DNA of 64,000 bases from Fuerstiella sp. GTDB lineage: Bacteria; Planctomycetota; Planctomycetia; Planctomycetales; Planctomycetaceae. The stretch is taken from NCBI GenBank assembly GCA_022447225.1, contig JAKVAZ010000009.1, positions 186,001 through 250,000 of the forward strand. Direction: 5' to 3'. The translations under genes were made by a program, and so were the position numbers. A model generated the notes under the pieces. The model was not told the DNA's origin, did no database searches, and was given only the letters and a program-made list of their open reading frames with translations. Shown here in pieces: positions 27,736-37,172 of this stretch; within the stretch, counting starts at the first letter, position 1, and each line of letters opens with the position of its first letter.

Positions 27736-29697
27736 TCACCTGTCGTTAAGGCTTGACGGCGGCACCGACCGCGAAATTGTAACCGGTGTGTCATAATAGA
27801 CAGCGCACTGCCCGTCATCAGTTGCTTCGGCCGCAATCAGTGCATTAGCACTGCGGCCGGAAGAATACCAGCCGCCCTTTTCCATCAGAATGACATCCCG
27901 TCGCTGACGATCATCAAAATGCAACCGCACCTGCATTCGGCCACGTTTCGTTGTCAGTGTCACCTGGTCGCCGTCTGCAAAATCGGGAGCCGTCGATGGA
28001 TGAACAACCGCAATTGCCGGTCCGATTTGCGTCTCGGCCGGCCATTGTGACGCCTGAGATTTTCCAGTCGACAATGCTGTCAGCTTCGGTCGGGACTCCA
28101 TTGGACGGTTTGTCATGTCCGAATGCAGTTCATGGATCAGGTTGATGTTTCCCGTCGAAGTATTGAATTTTCGATCATCAAACAGTACGTCACTTGTGAA
28201 CGGATTTCTGACAGCGCCCTTTCCAAAGTCGTCCATGGCGACTCCGGCTCCGCTGAGTTTCGTGAACAGTCGCCGTTTCCAGACCCCGGCATCCACATCG
28301 AAATCGTCCGAAATTCCCATGCGACGTGAAAGCTCCCGAAAGATTTCGTGATCACTCAGGACGCCTTCGGGTGGTTCCACAACCGGATTCACTTCGGCAA
28401 GATAATGATGACCGTACGATCCAATCAGATCGTCTTCCTCCAGAAAGGTGGTCGTTGGCAGCACCAGATCGGCGCAGCGGGCGGTGTCGGTCAGAAACGG
28501 ATCCACCACAACCGTGAATTCACGCGTCCGCAGCGCTTCGGCCACCATCGCCGAATCCGGCAACATGGCGACCGGATTCGCGGCCCAGATCCAGGCCATT
28601 CGAACGGCCGGCTCACTGGCCGAAAGAATCCCACTGCCCAACATCGGTTCCGGAATAGTACGAGGCGCAGCATGCGGATTTGAAAAACTCAGATCAAACG
28701 CATCTCTGCGGACGAAGTAGAACGATGATCCGCCGCCGGCAATTCCGATATTTCCTGAAACAGCGGCCAAAGCATCAATTGCTCGAACAGTGGCAGCACC
28801 GTGTCTGCGTCTCTGCAGCCCCCATCCGATCATACTGCATGTGGGGCCGGCGGCATACGCCCGGGCCAGCGTCTCAAGTTCTTTCAAACTCAGGTCGGCA
28901 ACGGCGGCCCACTCTTCGAGTGACTTTTTGTGTGTGAGTGTCCGAAATTCATGGACATTATCGCAATAGTCACTGATAGACGTATCAATAGCATTGTGTT
29001 CAAACAGCCAGCGGGCGATCCCCATGGCAATGGCCGCGTCAGAACCAGGTGCCGGCTGAACGTAATAGTCCGCAATGGATGTCGTTTGATGACAAACCGG
29101 GTCGATCAAAACAATTTTGGCCCCATTCGCACGGGCAGCTTTCAGTTCCGGAATCAAATGAATACTGCTCACAAAGACGTTCTTACCCCACAAAAATATG
29201 GTCTTCGACCTGTGAAAGTCGAGAACGTCACTGCTGTCGCATTTCCCAAAGTCCGTCCGTTGAGCAGCATCTCCGGCGCCCGCGCAAACGTCACCGCTCT
29301 TTATTGTGACCGGACCGAACCTCTCAAAGAAGTAGTCACCCACGTGTTTCATGATCCCCAGAGAACCACCACAGCGATACTGGAGAATTGACTCAGCTCC
29401 GGACTCCTGGCGGTAACGCAGCATTCGTTCGGCAATCATGTCAAAAGCGACATCCCAGGAAATCTCTTCGGGATCTGCACTTTTGGAACGGCGCAGCAGA
29501 GGCCGCTTCAGACGTTGGGGAGAGTTTTGTTGATCGGTGTAGCGAGTCGTACGCCCGCAGATATACCCCTGAGTCACCGGGTGATCCGGATCTCCCTGCA
29601 GACGAACGACCCTTCCATCATCAACGGTCACGATCAGTCCGCACGCATCCGGACAGTCACGGGGACACGCGGTCTTTTTCTGAATCGTATTTTGCAT
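27736..29697 (-). CDS. cytoplasmic molybdopterin oxidoreductase (YoaE/BisC-like)
   Basis: The 653-residue product belongs to the molybdopterin oxidoreductase superfamily (COG0243). The N-terminus holds a [4Fe-4S] motif (CPRDCPDAC at residues 11-19, with GYICGR near 47). The body carries SGDVCAGAGDA near 145, where the molybdenum ligand may be Cys, then WGKNVFVSSIHLIPELKAAR and GAKIVLIDPV. The C-terminal molybdopterin dinucleotide-binding domain ends near VILMEKGGW. No Tat signal is present, so it is likely cytoplasmic. No electron-transfer or membrane subunit is adjacent. The substrate is unknown. Confidence 0.92.
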   Translation of the reverse strand: MQNTIQKKTACPRDCPDACGLIVTVDDGRVVRLQGDPDHPVTQGYICGRTTRYTDQQNSPQRLKRPLLRRSKSADPEEISWDVAFDMIAERMLRYRQESGAESILQYRCGGSLGIMKHVGDYFFERFGPVTIKSGDVCAGAGDAAQRTDFGKCDSSDVLDFHRSKTIFLWGKNVFVSSIHLIPELKAARANGAKIVLIDPVCHQTTSIADYYVQPAPGSDAAIAMGIARWLFEHNAIDTSISDYCDNVHEFRTLTHKKSLEEWAAVADLSLKELETLARAYAAGPTCSMIGWGLQRRRHGAATVRAIDALAAVSGNIGIAGGGSSFYFVRRDAFDLSFSNPHAAPRTIPEPMLGSGILSASEPAVRMAWIWAANPVAMLPDSAMVAEALRTREFTVVVDPFLTDTARCADLVLPTTTFLEEDDLIGSYGHHYLAEVNPVVEPPEGVLSDHEIFRELSRRMGISDDFDVDAGVWKRRLFTKLSGAGVAMDDFGKGAVRNPFTSDVLFDDRKFNTSTGNINLIHELHSDMTNRPMESRPKLTALSTGKSQASQWPAETQIGPAIAVVHPSTAPDFADGDQVTLTTKRGRMQVRLHFDDRQRRDVILMEKGGWYSSGRSANALIAAEATDDGQCAVYYDTPVTISRSVPPSSLNDR

Positions 29698-29817
29698 CTT
29701 GGCAGATTAATGCTACTGATACGGCTGTGAAAGCCGCTGCGGAATGTGCACTGTCAATTTATTCGATTGACTGATTCAGGCACCGCCCCACTCCCTCAGT
29801 CAACAACCAAAACTTTT

Positions 29818-30666
29818 ATGACCACACCATCCAGCGATGACGAACCACGCCGCAGGTACTGGACTGAGCAACTGGAGGCCGGGTATGAGCTGGTTCAGCA
29901 GCTGATCTCGTTTCCTGTCATTGAATGCGGGGAAGGATTCGGCTGTCTCCGTGCCGCCGCCCAATCAGCCGACGTCGAAATGTGGTTTGCTGAATCTCAG
30001 ATCGGAAGAAATCTGGGTCGCGTCTTTTCAATCCGGAAATCTTTGGTGGAGGATGTGATTGCCATTGGTCAGGAAATGAATCGTCGAGGTTGGGTCCTGA
30101 AAATAGAAGATGGTTATCGGACCCTGGAAATGCAGACCGTGCTGGGCCGCGTCCCTCAGGTTTTCGATGCCATTCTGCAAAAGTGTATCTGGGAGTGCCG
30201 CGGTGAGATTCCGTCCGTCGAATTCGTATTTCGTCGGGCAATGGTGCTGACGGCCAACATTCCCAAAACCGGAACCCACTTATCGGGTTCGGCCATCGAT
30301 ATTTCAGTCTTTGAAAGAGATAACGGTCGTGAGGTGTGGCGAGGAGGCCCCTATCCGGAGATGAGCGAACTCACCCCCATGCGTTCGCCGTTTGTCACCG
30401 ATTCGGAACTAAAAACTCGTCTAACAATTACTGCAATCATGGAATCCCGCGGATTCATGCACTACCCGTTTGAATACTGGCACTACAACAAAGGAGATGC
30501 CGCTGCCCATATCCTGACCGGCAATTCCCGGCCTGCCCGCTACGGCCCTGTTAACTGGGATCCGAACACAAACACAGTCACCGCGGTCTCCGATCCAATG
30601 CAGCCCCTGCATCCCCTCGCTGCCATCGATGTCGAAATCAAAGCGGCGATGGATCGTTTAAATTGA
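29818..30666 (+). CDS. VanX-like D-Ala-D-Ala dipeptidase / M15 peptidase
   Basis: The 282-residue product has the zinc ligands of the VanX/DdpX group: THLSGSAID at 153-161 (His154, Asp161) and EYWH at 219-222, with Arg101 in DGYR. These enzymes cleave D-Ala-D-Ala dipeptide, or act as peptidoglycan-related M15 peptidases. It has no obvious signal peptide, which fits a cytoplasmic dipeptidase. ATG 29818 is preferred to an upstream GTG at 29746; there is no strong Shine-Dalgarno sequence at either. It is divergent from the molybdopterin oxidoreductase. Wall peptide recycling is the most likely role. Vancomycin-type resistance is unproven because no vanH or vanA is nearby. Confidence 0.85.
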   Translation: MTTPSSDDEPRRRYWTEQLEAGYELVQQLISFPVIECGEGFGCLRAAAQSADVEMWFAESQIGRNLGRVFSIRKSLVEDVIAIGQEMNRRGWVLKIEDGYRTLEMQTVLGRVPQVFDAILQKCIWECRGEIPSVEFVFRRAMVLTANIPKTGTHLSGSAIDISVFERDNGREVWRGGPYPEMSELTPMRSPFVTDSELKTRLTITAIMESRGFMHYPFEYWHYNKGDAAAHILTGNSRPARYGPVNWDPNTNTVTAVSDPMQPLHPLAAIDVEIKAAMDRLN

Positions 30667-31064
30667 CGATCCATTGAGATCACGAACTCCGTATCCGGCC
30701 GGCACTTTTGATACCGAATCGATCGGGACACACTTCGACCTTCCGGATTGCCAGAGCACGTTGCAACTGTTCGGCAGTGGTTCATCCGGTCAGACCAATA
30801 CTCGTTTTCTGCATCGCCCGCCGCTCAACAGGGGCAGGTGATGCACCTCGGGACAATCGAGCGGTATGACTTTTGAACGACCGTGCAGCTGCAGTCAGAC
30901 CAGACGAGAATTCCGCCCAGACGACAGTGCTTCGGGCCCACCCGCTGCTTAGCTTTCGTTTCCGCGCCCCGCGGCAGCCCCGACACACGTTTGGCGCAAC
31001 ACGCTTTCCGGTTAGGATGGACAGATCAAAGAGCCAACGACTTCCCTATCGGCTGGACAGACTA
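30667..31064. other. gap, nothing supported
   Basis: No coding frame with support is found. A frame continuing upstream of the next gene (from 30873) is open, but its translation is Arg-rich and has no Shine-Dalgarno sequence, so it looks like read-through of non-coding sequence. Confidence 0.45.
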
Positions 31065-31640
31065 ATGAAAACCTTCAAAGAACTTTGTACGTATTTTCAG
31101 GACATCGGCGCAAACGACGTTGCACATACTTCCAAGGGGTATCTTGCCCATGCCATCGGTGTCTACAACGATCTTAAGAAATGGGGCTGGAATGAAGAGC
31201 TGGCAAATACCGGACTGTTTCATTCCATTTACGGGACTCAGTTATTTCAGGGATTTGCGCTTCCCGTGGAAAAACGCGACGAAATCCGCGAACTGATCGG
31301 TGAGCAGGCAGAATTTGTGTCTTATCTGAACTGCGCGATGGACCGCCCCCATTTTGACCAGGAGGTGCTAAAATCGGCAGGACCTTATCAGATTCTTGAT
31401 CGATTCTCCGATCAGCTGATCGACGTCACGGATGAAGATTTCAACCTGCTGTGCACACTGCATCTGTGTGACTGGCTCGAACAGGTTGCCCGTTCGAACG
31501 GATGGGACTATCGTCGCAAAGCACTTCGCCAACTGGCTGAAAGAGAAGGCGGAATTGGCCTGCGGCAATATGACGCTGTGTTCGCTGACGCACCGGAGCA
31601 GACGTGGTTTGATGAGTACGCGTATCCGGCTGATGTTTGA
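31065..31640 (+). CDS. DUF6817-like (HD-like) hypothetical protein
   Basis: The 191-residue product has the sequence HTSKGYLAHAIGVYNDLKKWG followed by TGLFHSIYGTQLFQ. I associate this with the DUF6817 family, which resembles divergent HD-domain phosphohydrolases because conserved His residues sit in successive helices. The function is unknown. ATG 31065 begins the conserved part. It precedes the rpsU gene by about 670 bases, so no operon is implied. Confidence 0.75.
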   Translation: MKTFKELCTYFQDIGANDVAHTSKGYLAHAIGVYNDLKKWGWNEELANTGLFHSIYGTQLFQGFALPVEKRDEIRELIGEQAEFVSYLNCAMDRPHFDQEVLKSAGPYQILDRFSDQLIDVTDEDFNLLCTLHLCDWLEQVARSNGWDYRRKALRQLAEREGGIGLRQYDAVFADAPEQTWFDEYAYPADV

Positions 31641-32207
31641 GATGACTGGTATTGAAGTTACCCGCAAATCTGCCAGTTCCCGAAAGTTGAAGAACAGATT
31701 TTCAGCTCGCGCGACCCTACTGAAAACCAAACGAACTTCACAGCGAGACAGCTGCAATGCTCGTTTTCGGAGCTGGCACAGCGACATCTCCGGTAACGCG
31801 GTCCCCAACCGTGATCCGTAAACGGAGGTTGAACGTCAATGACTTTCGGAGTCCTAATGTAATGACCCAGACCGGCACTGTTTTCTCTGACATTGGGTAT
31901 CTGAAACATGAATTGCCCCGGCAAAGCTCCGCTTGCTGTATTCAGCCGATCCCTGCACGTGCATACCTGTGCCGACAAAACAGCCCGACGCTCAAAAACA
32001 TGACGGTCCACGAAACGTTTCACAGCTGCGGTGGTGGCGCAGAATACTGATGGTCTGTCGTTCGGGCCCGAATGGAATCATCTGCCGTCGGCCCCCGCAA
32101 CGAAGTGTAAAAATCATGATGATTGTCAAATGAGCGACCAATGCGATTCAAACCGCCGAGCCAGACCGCAGAATTTCGTCTTTCGACAGGACATTGCAGT
32201 ATACGGG
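31641..32207. other. gap upstream of rpsU, nothing supported
   Basis: Nearly 570 bases without a recognisable gene. Several frames of 60-130 codons open here, mainly minus-strand, but they lack family features. The rpsU promoter lies just beyond its end. Confidence 0.45.
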
Positions 32208-32236
32208 TTGGCGACTTGCTGACAGCAGGTTACACT
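32208..32236 (+). promoter_or_regulatory. possible sigma-70 promoter of rpsU
   Basis: TTGGCG (32208-32213) and TACACT (32231-32236) are 17 bases apart. They resemble the -35 and -10 elements, with 3 and 4 of 6 consensus bases. Transcription would start near 32243, leaving a leader of about 67 bases. This is a pattern match only. Confidence 0.35.
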
Positions 32237-32309
32237 GGTGTGCTGTTTTTCTGAGTCCGGCGTATTATTAATACTGCGCTGTTTACTTTCAAACACTGGA
32301 GGCTTTTGG

Positions 32310-32513
32310 GTGGTTAAGCTGCGTTTGCGCGACAATGAAAATGTAAATGATGCTGTTAAGCGGTTTCGGAAGCTGGTTGAACACGCCGGAATCAAGAAGG
32401 AAATGCGCAAGCGCGAATTCTTCGAAAAGCCCAGTGATGAGGCCCGCCGTAATCGTCGTCGCGCACAAATGCGTGCTCGAAGAGCTCAGACGCAGCCTGT
32501 GATCGGTCGTTGA
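32310..32513 (+). CDS. rpsU: 30S ribosomal protein S21
   Basis: The 67-residue product is bS21: [22 protein letters not shown] at the N-terminus, then [22 protein letters not shown], ending in a basic tail. It is a component of the small ribosomal subunit involved in initiation. GTG 32310 was chosen because TGGAGG (32297-32302) sits seven bases upstream and the coding similarity begins there. An ATG-like extension from 32238 is not supported. It stands alone between two unrelated genes. Confidence 0.95.
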   Translation: MVKLRLRDNENVNDAVKRFRKLVEHAGIKKEMRKREFFEKPSDEARRNRRRAQMRARRAQTQPVIGR

Positions 32514-32699
32514 TCGGAGCTTGCCACCTAAGTCAGGATCAGAAAACTCCGACCGGCAGATGCCCGTTCTAAATGGGTAAACTCCGATTGTGTATTCCGG
32601 CTGCTGATTCGTTTTAACGAAATCAGTCACAGCTCTCCTGCTGGTCAGACGAAAATCAACACAACCAATGTGCACCAAATCTGGTAACCGTGACGGGAG

Positions 32700-34076
32700 T
32701 CAGGGCGTGGTTCGAACACTTCCCTCGTCTACCTTCCACCAGTTTGCAATTTTTTCGGCCAGTCCGGCTACGAGTTGTGGATGATCAGCAGCGACGTTGT
32801 TTTCTTCATGCGGATCAGCATGAAGATCGAACAGTTCCGGACCGCGGGCAGTCTGTTCATGAACCGCCCGGTAGCGAGTCACTTTCCCGTCGTACCTGAG
32901 GATCAATTTCCACCTGTTCTGAATGACCCAGCGATAGAGGAGGGTCTCCTGCAGGTTACCCGGATCGACAATATCGTGAGCAAATCCCTCTCCAAAGATC
33001 TTATCACGCTTCAGTAGTTGTGATTCGGTAACGAGAGGCAACAGACTGATTCCTGACATTGACGGAAGGGTTTCCATACCGGCAGCGGCCAGCATAGTCG
33101 GGACCAGGTCGAGACTGCTCACCAATTCAGGACGTTCAGCAGGTTCGATCATGCCAGGCCAGCACAGCATCACCGGTGTACGGATTCCGCCCTCATTCGG
33201 TGACTGTTTCGACCTGGGTGCAAAGTGGGTTTTCCATCCATCCGGAACGTGTGTATGTGGAGTTCGCTGAATCCAGCCGTTGTCGGTGACGTAAATGATC
33301 AATGTGCGTTCTGTGATTCCCTGAAGCTGAATATGATCAACCAGTTCGCCACAGGTTTCATCAAACCATTCGCACATGGCGAAATACCTGGACAGCTCGA
33401 TCGGACGATTCGAAGCACGATATTTTTCCAGAAATCGCTCGGGTGGATTGTGTGGTTCATGGGGAAGAAACGGTGCATACCAGACAAAAAACGGAGTTTG
33501 TTCTGCCACCGATTCATCAATAAAATCCAGTACCGGCGAGAGTCCCTGCCGCCCGATTTCCAGTCCATCATCACCATGCCGCCCGCCGGGCCGGGGAAAT
33601 CCACGCGTCATTCCGTGAGTAAAACCGCCCCGACGAAAGTTGCCTTCCCACCATTTCCCGCTTTGATGACTGCGATATCCGGATTCTCTGAGCAATCGGG
33701 GTAATGTTGGAACGCGATCGATTTTGGAAATCAGGTCCGCTCGTAACTGATTGAACTCCTTCGGAGTCGCGGACTGCAGGCGGACCGGGTCGTTACCGGT
33801 AATCCCGTGGCGATGGGCATACAGTCCCGTCGCCAGTGTTGCCAGAGAAGGCCTGCACAATGCAGTGGGAACATAGCCTCGTCGAAACAACGCACTGCGT
33901 GATGCCAACCGATCCAGATGCGGAGTACGGATCGTGGGGTGCCCCATAAATCCATAGTCCGTCCATGCCTGGTCATCGCTGATGATCAACACGATATTTG
34001 GTGGCGTTGCACTGACCGATCCCGAAACAGGCACAGTCATAAAACTACACAGCAACAAGGGAACGACATAGCTCAT
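32700..34076 (-). CDS. secreted sulfatase
   Basis: The 458-residue product has a signal peptide ending near VSGSVSA. It belongs to the alkaline phosphatase-like sulfatase family. Metal-binding DD occurs at 34-35 (IISDDQAW). The nucleophile motif is CRPSLATLATG with Cys74, to be converted to formylglycine. Later motifs are KWWEGNFRRGG, YVTDNGWI and HFAPRSKQSPNEGGIRTP. Secreted planctomycete sulfatases remove sulfate from algal polysaccharides. The motif ends in Leu where the canonical CxPSR has Arg. It is in the opposite direction from rpsU and gltX. Confidence 0.92.
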   Translation of the reverse strand: MSYVVPLLLCSFMTVPVSGSVSATPPNIVLIISDDQAWTDYGFMGHPTIRTPHLDRLASRSALFRRGYVPTALCRPSLATLATGLYAHRHGITGNDPVRLQSATPKEFNQLRADLISKIDRVPTLPRLLRESGYRSHQSGKWWEGNFRRGGFTHGMTRGFPRPGGRHGDDGLEIGRQGLSPVLDFIDESVAEQTPFFVWYAPFLPHEPHNPPERFLEKYRASNRPIELSRYFAMCEWFDETCGELVDHIQLQGITERTLIIYVTDNGWIQRTPHTHVPDGWKTHFAPRSKQSPNEGGIRTPVMLCWPGMIEPAERPELVSSLDLVPTMLAAAGMETLPSMSGISLLPLVTESQLLKRDKIFGEGFAHDIVDPGNLQETLLYRWVIQNRWKLILRYDGKVTRYRAVHEQTARGPELFDLHADPHEENNVAADHPQLVAGLAEKIANWWKVDEGSVRTTP

Positions 34077-34453
34077 TATTCATAACTCCAGCAGCAGACT
34101 CTCAACAAACCGCCTTTTGAAGAACAAACCCCACGGTGTCGATCTATCGCCCCATACCGCCGAGCCGGATGACGGATGTCGAGACCCGTGCAGACCCGTC
34201 ACACGGTTGAAAAATCACCTGTGAATCACTGAACCCGATCGATATGCCGGCTAATACCGACCTTTTCCCGGTACGGGGATCCCTGCCGAAACCCACCTGG
34301 CTGTTGTTTCCGAACAGCATCGCCGAAATCCCTTCACAATTCCTGCCTGCCACAGATTGCAGCCTGATTTGAGACCACTACGATTCGACATCCAGGATCG
34401 AAGGAAAGCAGACTGAAAATATCAGCACAACGTGTGTTCGGGGACACCAACCA
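34077..34453. other. divergent gap
   Basis: The gap lies between the sulfatase start and gltX and should contain both promoters. No coding frame is supported and no strong promoter elements stand out. Confidence 0.4.
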
Positions 34454-36034
34454 ATGACCGTAAGAACTCGTTTCGCCCCAAGTCCTACAGGTTACATGCA
34501 CATCGGCGGCATGAGAACCGCTCTGTTCAACTGGCTCTGGGCACGCCGCAATAATGGTCAGTTCATCCTGCGGATCGACGACACAGATCAGCAACGAAAC
34601 GTTGAAGAAGCACTGGGACCGATTCTGGAAGCTTTTCGCTGGCTGGGGCTGGACTGGGATGAGGGTCCGGAAACGGGCGGTGACTGTGGGCCGTACTTTC
34701 AGTCTCAACGACGTGAACAGTATGACGCGGCTAAAAACAAGCTGCTGGCAACTCAAAATGCATATCTGGATTTTGAATCACCGGACGCAACCCGACAGCA
34801 GCGTGAGACTGCTGAACGCGAGAAAAGGCAGTATGTCAGCAGTCGGGCTTCACTGAATCTCTCAGCCGAAGAAATCCAGGCACGCCAAACTGCCGGAGAT
34901 CCACATGTTGTGCGATTTCTGGTGCCCAGAAACAGAACGGTAAGTATCAAGGATCTTGTTCGTGGTGAAGTGGAATGGGACTGCTCACTAATGGTTGATC
35001 CTGTGATTGCCAGAAATGACGGCAGTCCGCTATACAATTTTGCCACCGTTGTCGACGACGCAGCCATGAACATCAGCCATGTCATTCGTGCTGAAGAACA
35101 TCTGTCCAATACCCCATTCCAGGTTCTGATCCACGAGGCGTTCGGCAACACCACACCGGTTTTTGCTCACATTCCATTTGTTGCAGCACCGGCATCGAAA
35201 AAGAAACTGAGTAAGCGTGATGTCGGAAAGTACCGTCAGCAAAAGGAATTTCGCAGGCTTTTCGAACTCGGAGATCAGGTCCTGACACGCATTGACCGCG
35301 ACGCAGGTGAAGACGGATTGTCCCCGGTGATGGTCGCCTTTTACCGAGAAGTTGGTTTTCTGGCATCCGGCCTGCTGAATGCTTTAGTGCGGCTGGGCTG
35401 GTCTCTCGACGACGAAACTGAAATCTTCTCGACCGCTGAGATGCAGAATCACTTCAGCCTGCACAGAGTCGTCAGAGGTTCGGCCGGCCTGGACCCGGAC
35501 AAGCTGATGAGTTACCAGACACACTGGATGTCAGCACTGTCAGAGGAGGAACGTCTGCGGGGGTGTCTGAGATTTCTGGAAAAGGCGGAATTGATTCAGC
35601 CGGATGCTGACGAAAATACGCGGGAACGCGTCAGACGTGTGATGGAGTTGGCAGGCGATCGCATACGCGTTTTTGGAGATATCCTTTCACTCGATGAATT
35701 CTTTGTTGAAGACGACCAACTGAAATTCGACGAGAGGAACTTCCAAAAACGCGTTGTGGCCCGGGAACAGACGACTGACCTGCTCAGAAAGCTGCGTAAC
35801 GAGTTCTCTGCCGGTACACCTTTCCTCAGGGCATCCCTCCACGATCTGGTCCAGGAATTCGTAAAGACACAGGAAATCGGTTTTGGTGCCATCGCAGCGC
35901 CGCTGCGTCTGTGTGTTACCGGAAAAGGGCAGGGCGCAGATCTGTTTGGAACACTGGAACTACTGGGTCAGGCAGCCTGTCTGCATCGAATTGACCGGGC
36001 GATTGGAATCGCAGAAGCAATGCGTTCTGAGTGA
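34454..36034 (+). CDS. gltX: glutamate--tRNA ligase
   Basis: The 526-residue product is a class I glutamyl-tRNA synthetase. The N-terminus RFAPSPTGYMHIGGMRTALFN contains the HIGH-equivalent HIGG. RIDDTDQQRN and the KMSKS-equivalent KKKLSKRDVG near residue 255 follow. The C-terminal anticodon-binding helices occupy the last 180 residues. It charges tRNA with glutamate. A Shine-Dalgarno sequence is not obvious before the ATG. It begins a co-directional run with nucleotide-sugar genes. Confidence 0.96.
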   Translation: MTVRTRFAPSPTGYMHIGGMRTALFNWLWARRNNGQFILRIDDTDQQRNVEEALGPILEAFRWLGLDWDEGPETGGDCGPYFQSQRREQYDAAKNKLLATQNAYLDFESPDATRQQRETAEREKRQYVSSRASLNLSAEEIQARQTAGDPHVVRFLVPRNRTVSIKDLVRGEVEWDCSLMVDPVIARNDGSPLYNFATVVDDAAMNISHVIRAEEHLSNTPFQVLIHEAFGNTTPVFAHIPFVAAPASKKKLSKRDVGKYRQQKEFRRLFELGDQVLTRIDRDAGEDGLSPVMVAFYREVGFLASGLLNALVRLGWSLDDETEIFSTAEMQNHFSLHRVVRGSAGLDPDKLMSYQTHWMSALSEEERLRGCLRFLEKAELIQPDADENTRERVRRVMELAGDRIRVFGDILSLDEFFVEDDQLKFDERNFQKRVVAREQTTDLLRKLRNEFSAGTPFLRASLHDLVQEFVKTQEIGFGAIAAPLRLCVTGKGQGADLFGTLELLGQAACLHRIDRAIGIAEAMRSE

Positions 36035-36126
36035 TGGTTCGTCAGGATCATCAACCCGAATTTCTCTCCGACAGCAACGTGCTATCATTCGCACTGTGAT
36101 TTTTTTTAACGACCGGGGTCAAAAAC

Positions 36127-37065
36127 ATGTCGACAGTGCTGGTCACTGGTGGTGCCGGTTTTCTGGGAAGTCACCTCTGCGATCGCCTCATCGAACGTGG
36201 CGATGAAGTCATCTGCCTGGACAATTTCTTTACGGGCAAACGGCGAAACATTCGGCACCTCATCGGTCACCCCGATTTTGAGGTCATCCGACACGATATT
36301 GTGCACCCGGTTTTCCTGGAAGTGGACCGTATTTTCAATCTGGCATGTCCCGCGTCTCCGGAGGCCTATCAATTCAACCCAATTAAGACGATCAAAACGT
36401 CCACGGTCGGAATGGTCAATATCATGGGACTGGCCAAACGATGTCAGGCCCGTGTGCTGCATGCTTCGACATCGGAGGTTTATGGTGATCCTCAGATCCA
36501 CCCTCAAACGGAAGAGTACTGGGGACACGTGAATCCGATCGGACCCCGCAGCTGTTATGACGAAGGGAAACGAATTGCGGAGTCTCTGCTGATGAATTAT
36601 CACCAGTCACACGGCACAGAAATCCGCATCGTTCGGATCTTCAATACTTACGGCCCCCGCATGGATCCGAATGACGGACGCGTCATTTCCAATTTCATCC
36701 GGCAGGCGTTAGTCGGGGATGATGTCACCATTTACGGAGATGGGAAGCAGACCCGTTCATTCTGTTATTGTGATGATCTGATTGAAGGCATGCTGCGTAT
36801 GATGGATCAGGATCAGCATATCGGCCCGGTTAACATTGGTAACCCGATCGAAAACACAATGCTCGAACTGGCACAGGCCGTCATTGCTGCTACCGGCAGT
36901 TCGTCAAAGATCACGCACCATCCACTTCCCGAAGACGACCCACAACAACGTTGTCCAGACATTGGTCGAGCTCAAAGATGGCTGGACTGGCAACCTGGTG
37001 TGTCACTCAGCGACGGTCTTGAGCGGACAATTGGCTGGCACAAAAACCTGATCAAATCTCCCTGA
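36127..37065 (+). CDS. UDP-glucuronate decarboxylase (UDP-xylose synthase)
   Basis: The 312-residue extended SDR has the NAD motif GGAGFLGS and catalytic YxxxK in [13 protein letters not shown]. The block [20 protein letters not shown] is typical of UXS. It decarboxylates UDP-glucuronate to UDP-xylose via a 4-keto intermediate. The gene lies 92 bases after gltX and is followed by a second UDP-glucuronate-using SDR after about 110 bases. It probably serves surface or capsular polysaccharide synthesis. Confidence 0.93.
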   Translation: MSTVLVTGGAGFLGSHLCDRLIERGDEVICLDNFFTGKRRNIRHLIGHPDFEVIRHDIVHPVFLEVDRIFNLACPASPEAYQFNPIKTIKTSTVGMVNIMGLAKRCQARVLHASTSEVYGDPQIHPQTEEYWGHVNPIGPRSCYDEGKRIAESLLMNYHQSHGTEIRIVRIFNTYGPRMDPNDGRVISNFIRQALVGDDVTIYGDGKQTRSFCYCDDLIEGMLRMMDQDQHIGPVNIGNPIENTMLELAQAVIAATGSSSKITHHPLPEDDPQQRCPDIGRAQRWLDWQPGVSLSDGLERTIGWHKNLIKSP

Positions 37066-37172
37066 ACCGACCAGTTTCCGTATTTCCGTATACAGTTCGC
37101 CCTAATCTGTGCGTATACCCATGGAACACCAGTTGATCGCTGTTGAATCGTTTCATTGGAGCCCCTCAAAAA

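Noticed and set aside
29818-30666. vancomycin-resistance gene
   Set aside because: No vanH, vanA or VanRS genes nearby; a wall-recycling role is more economical.
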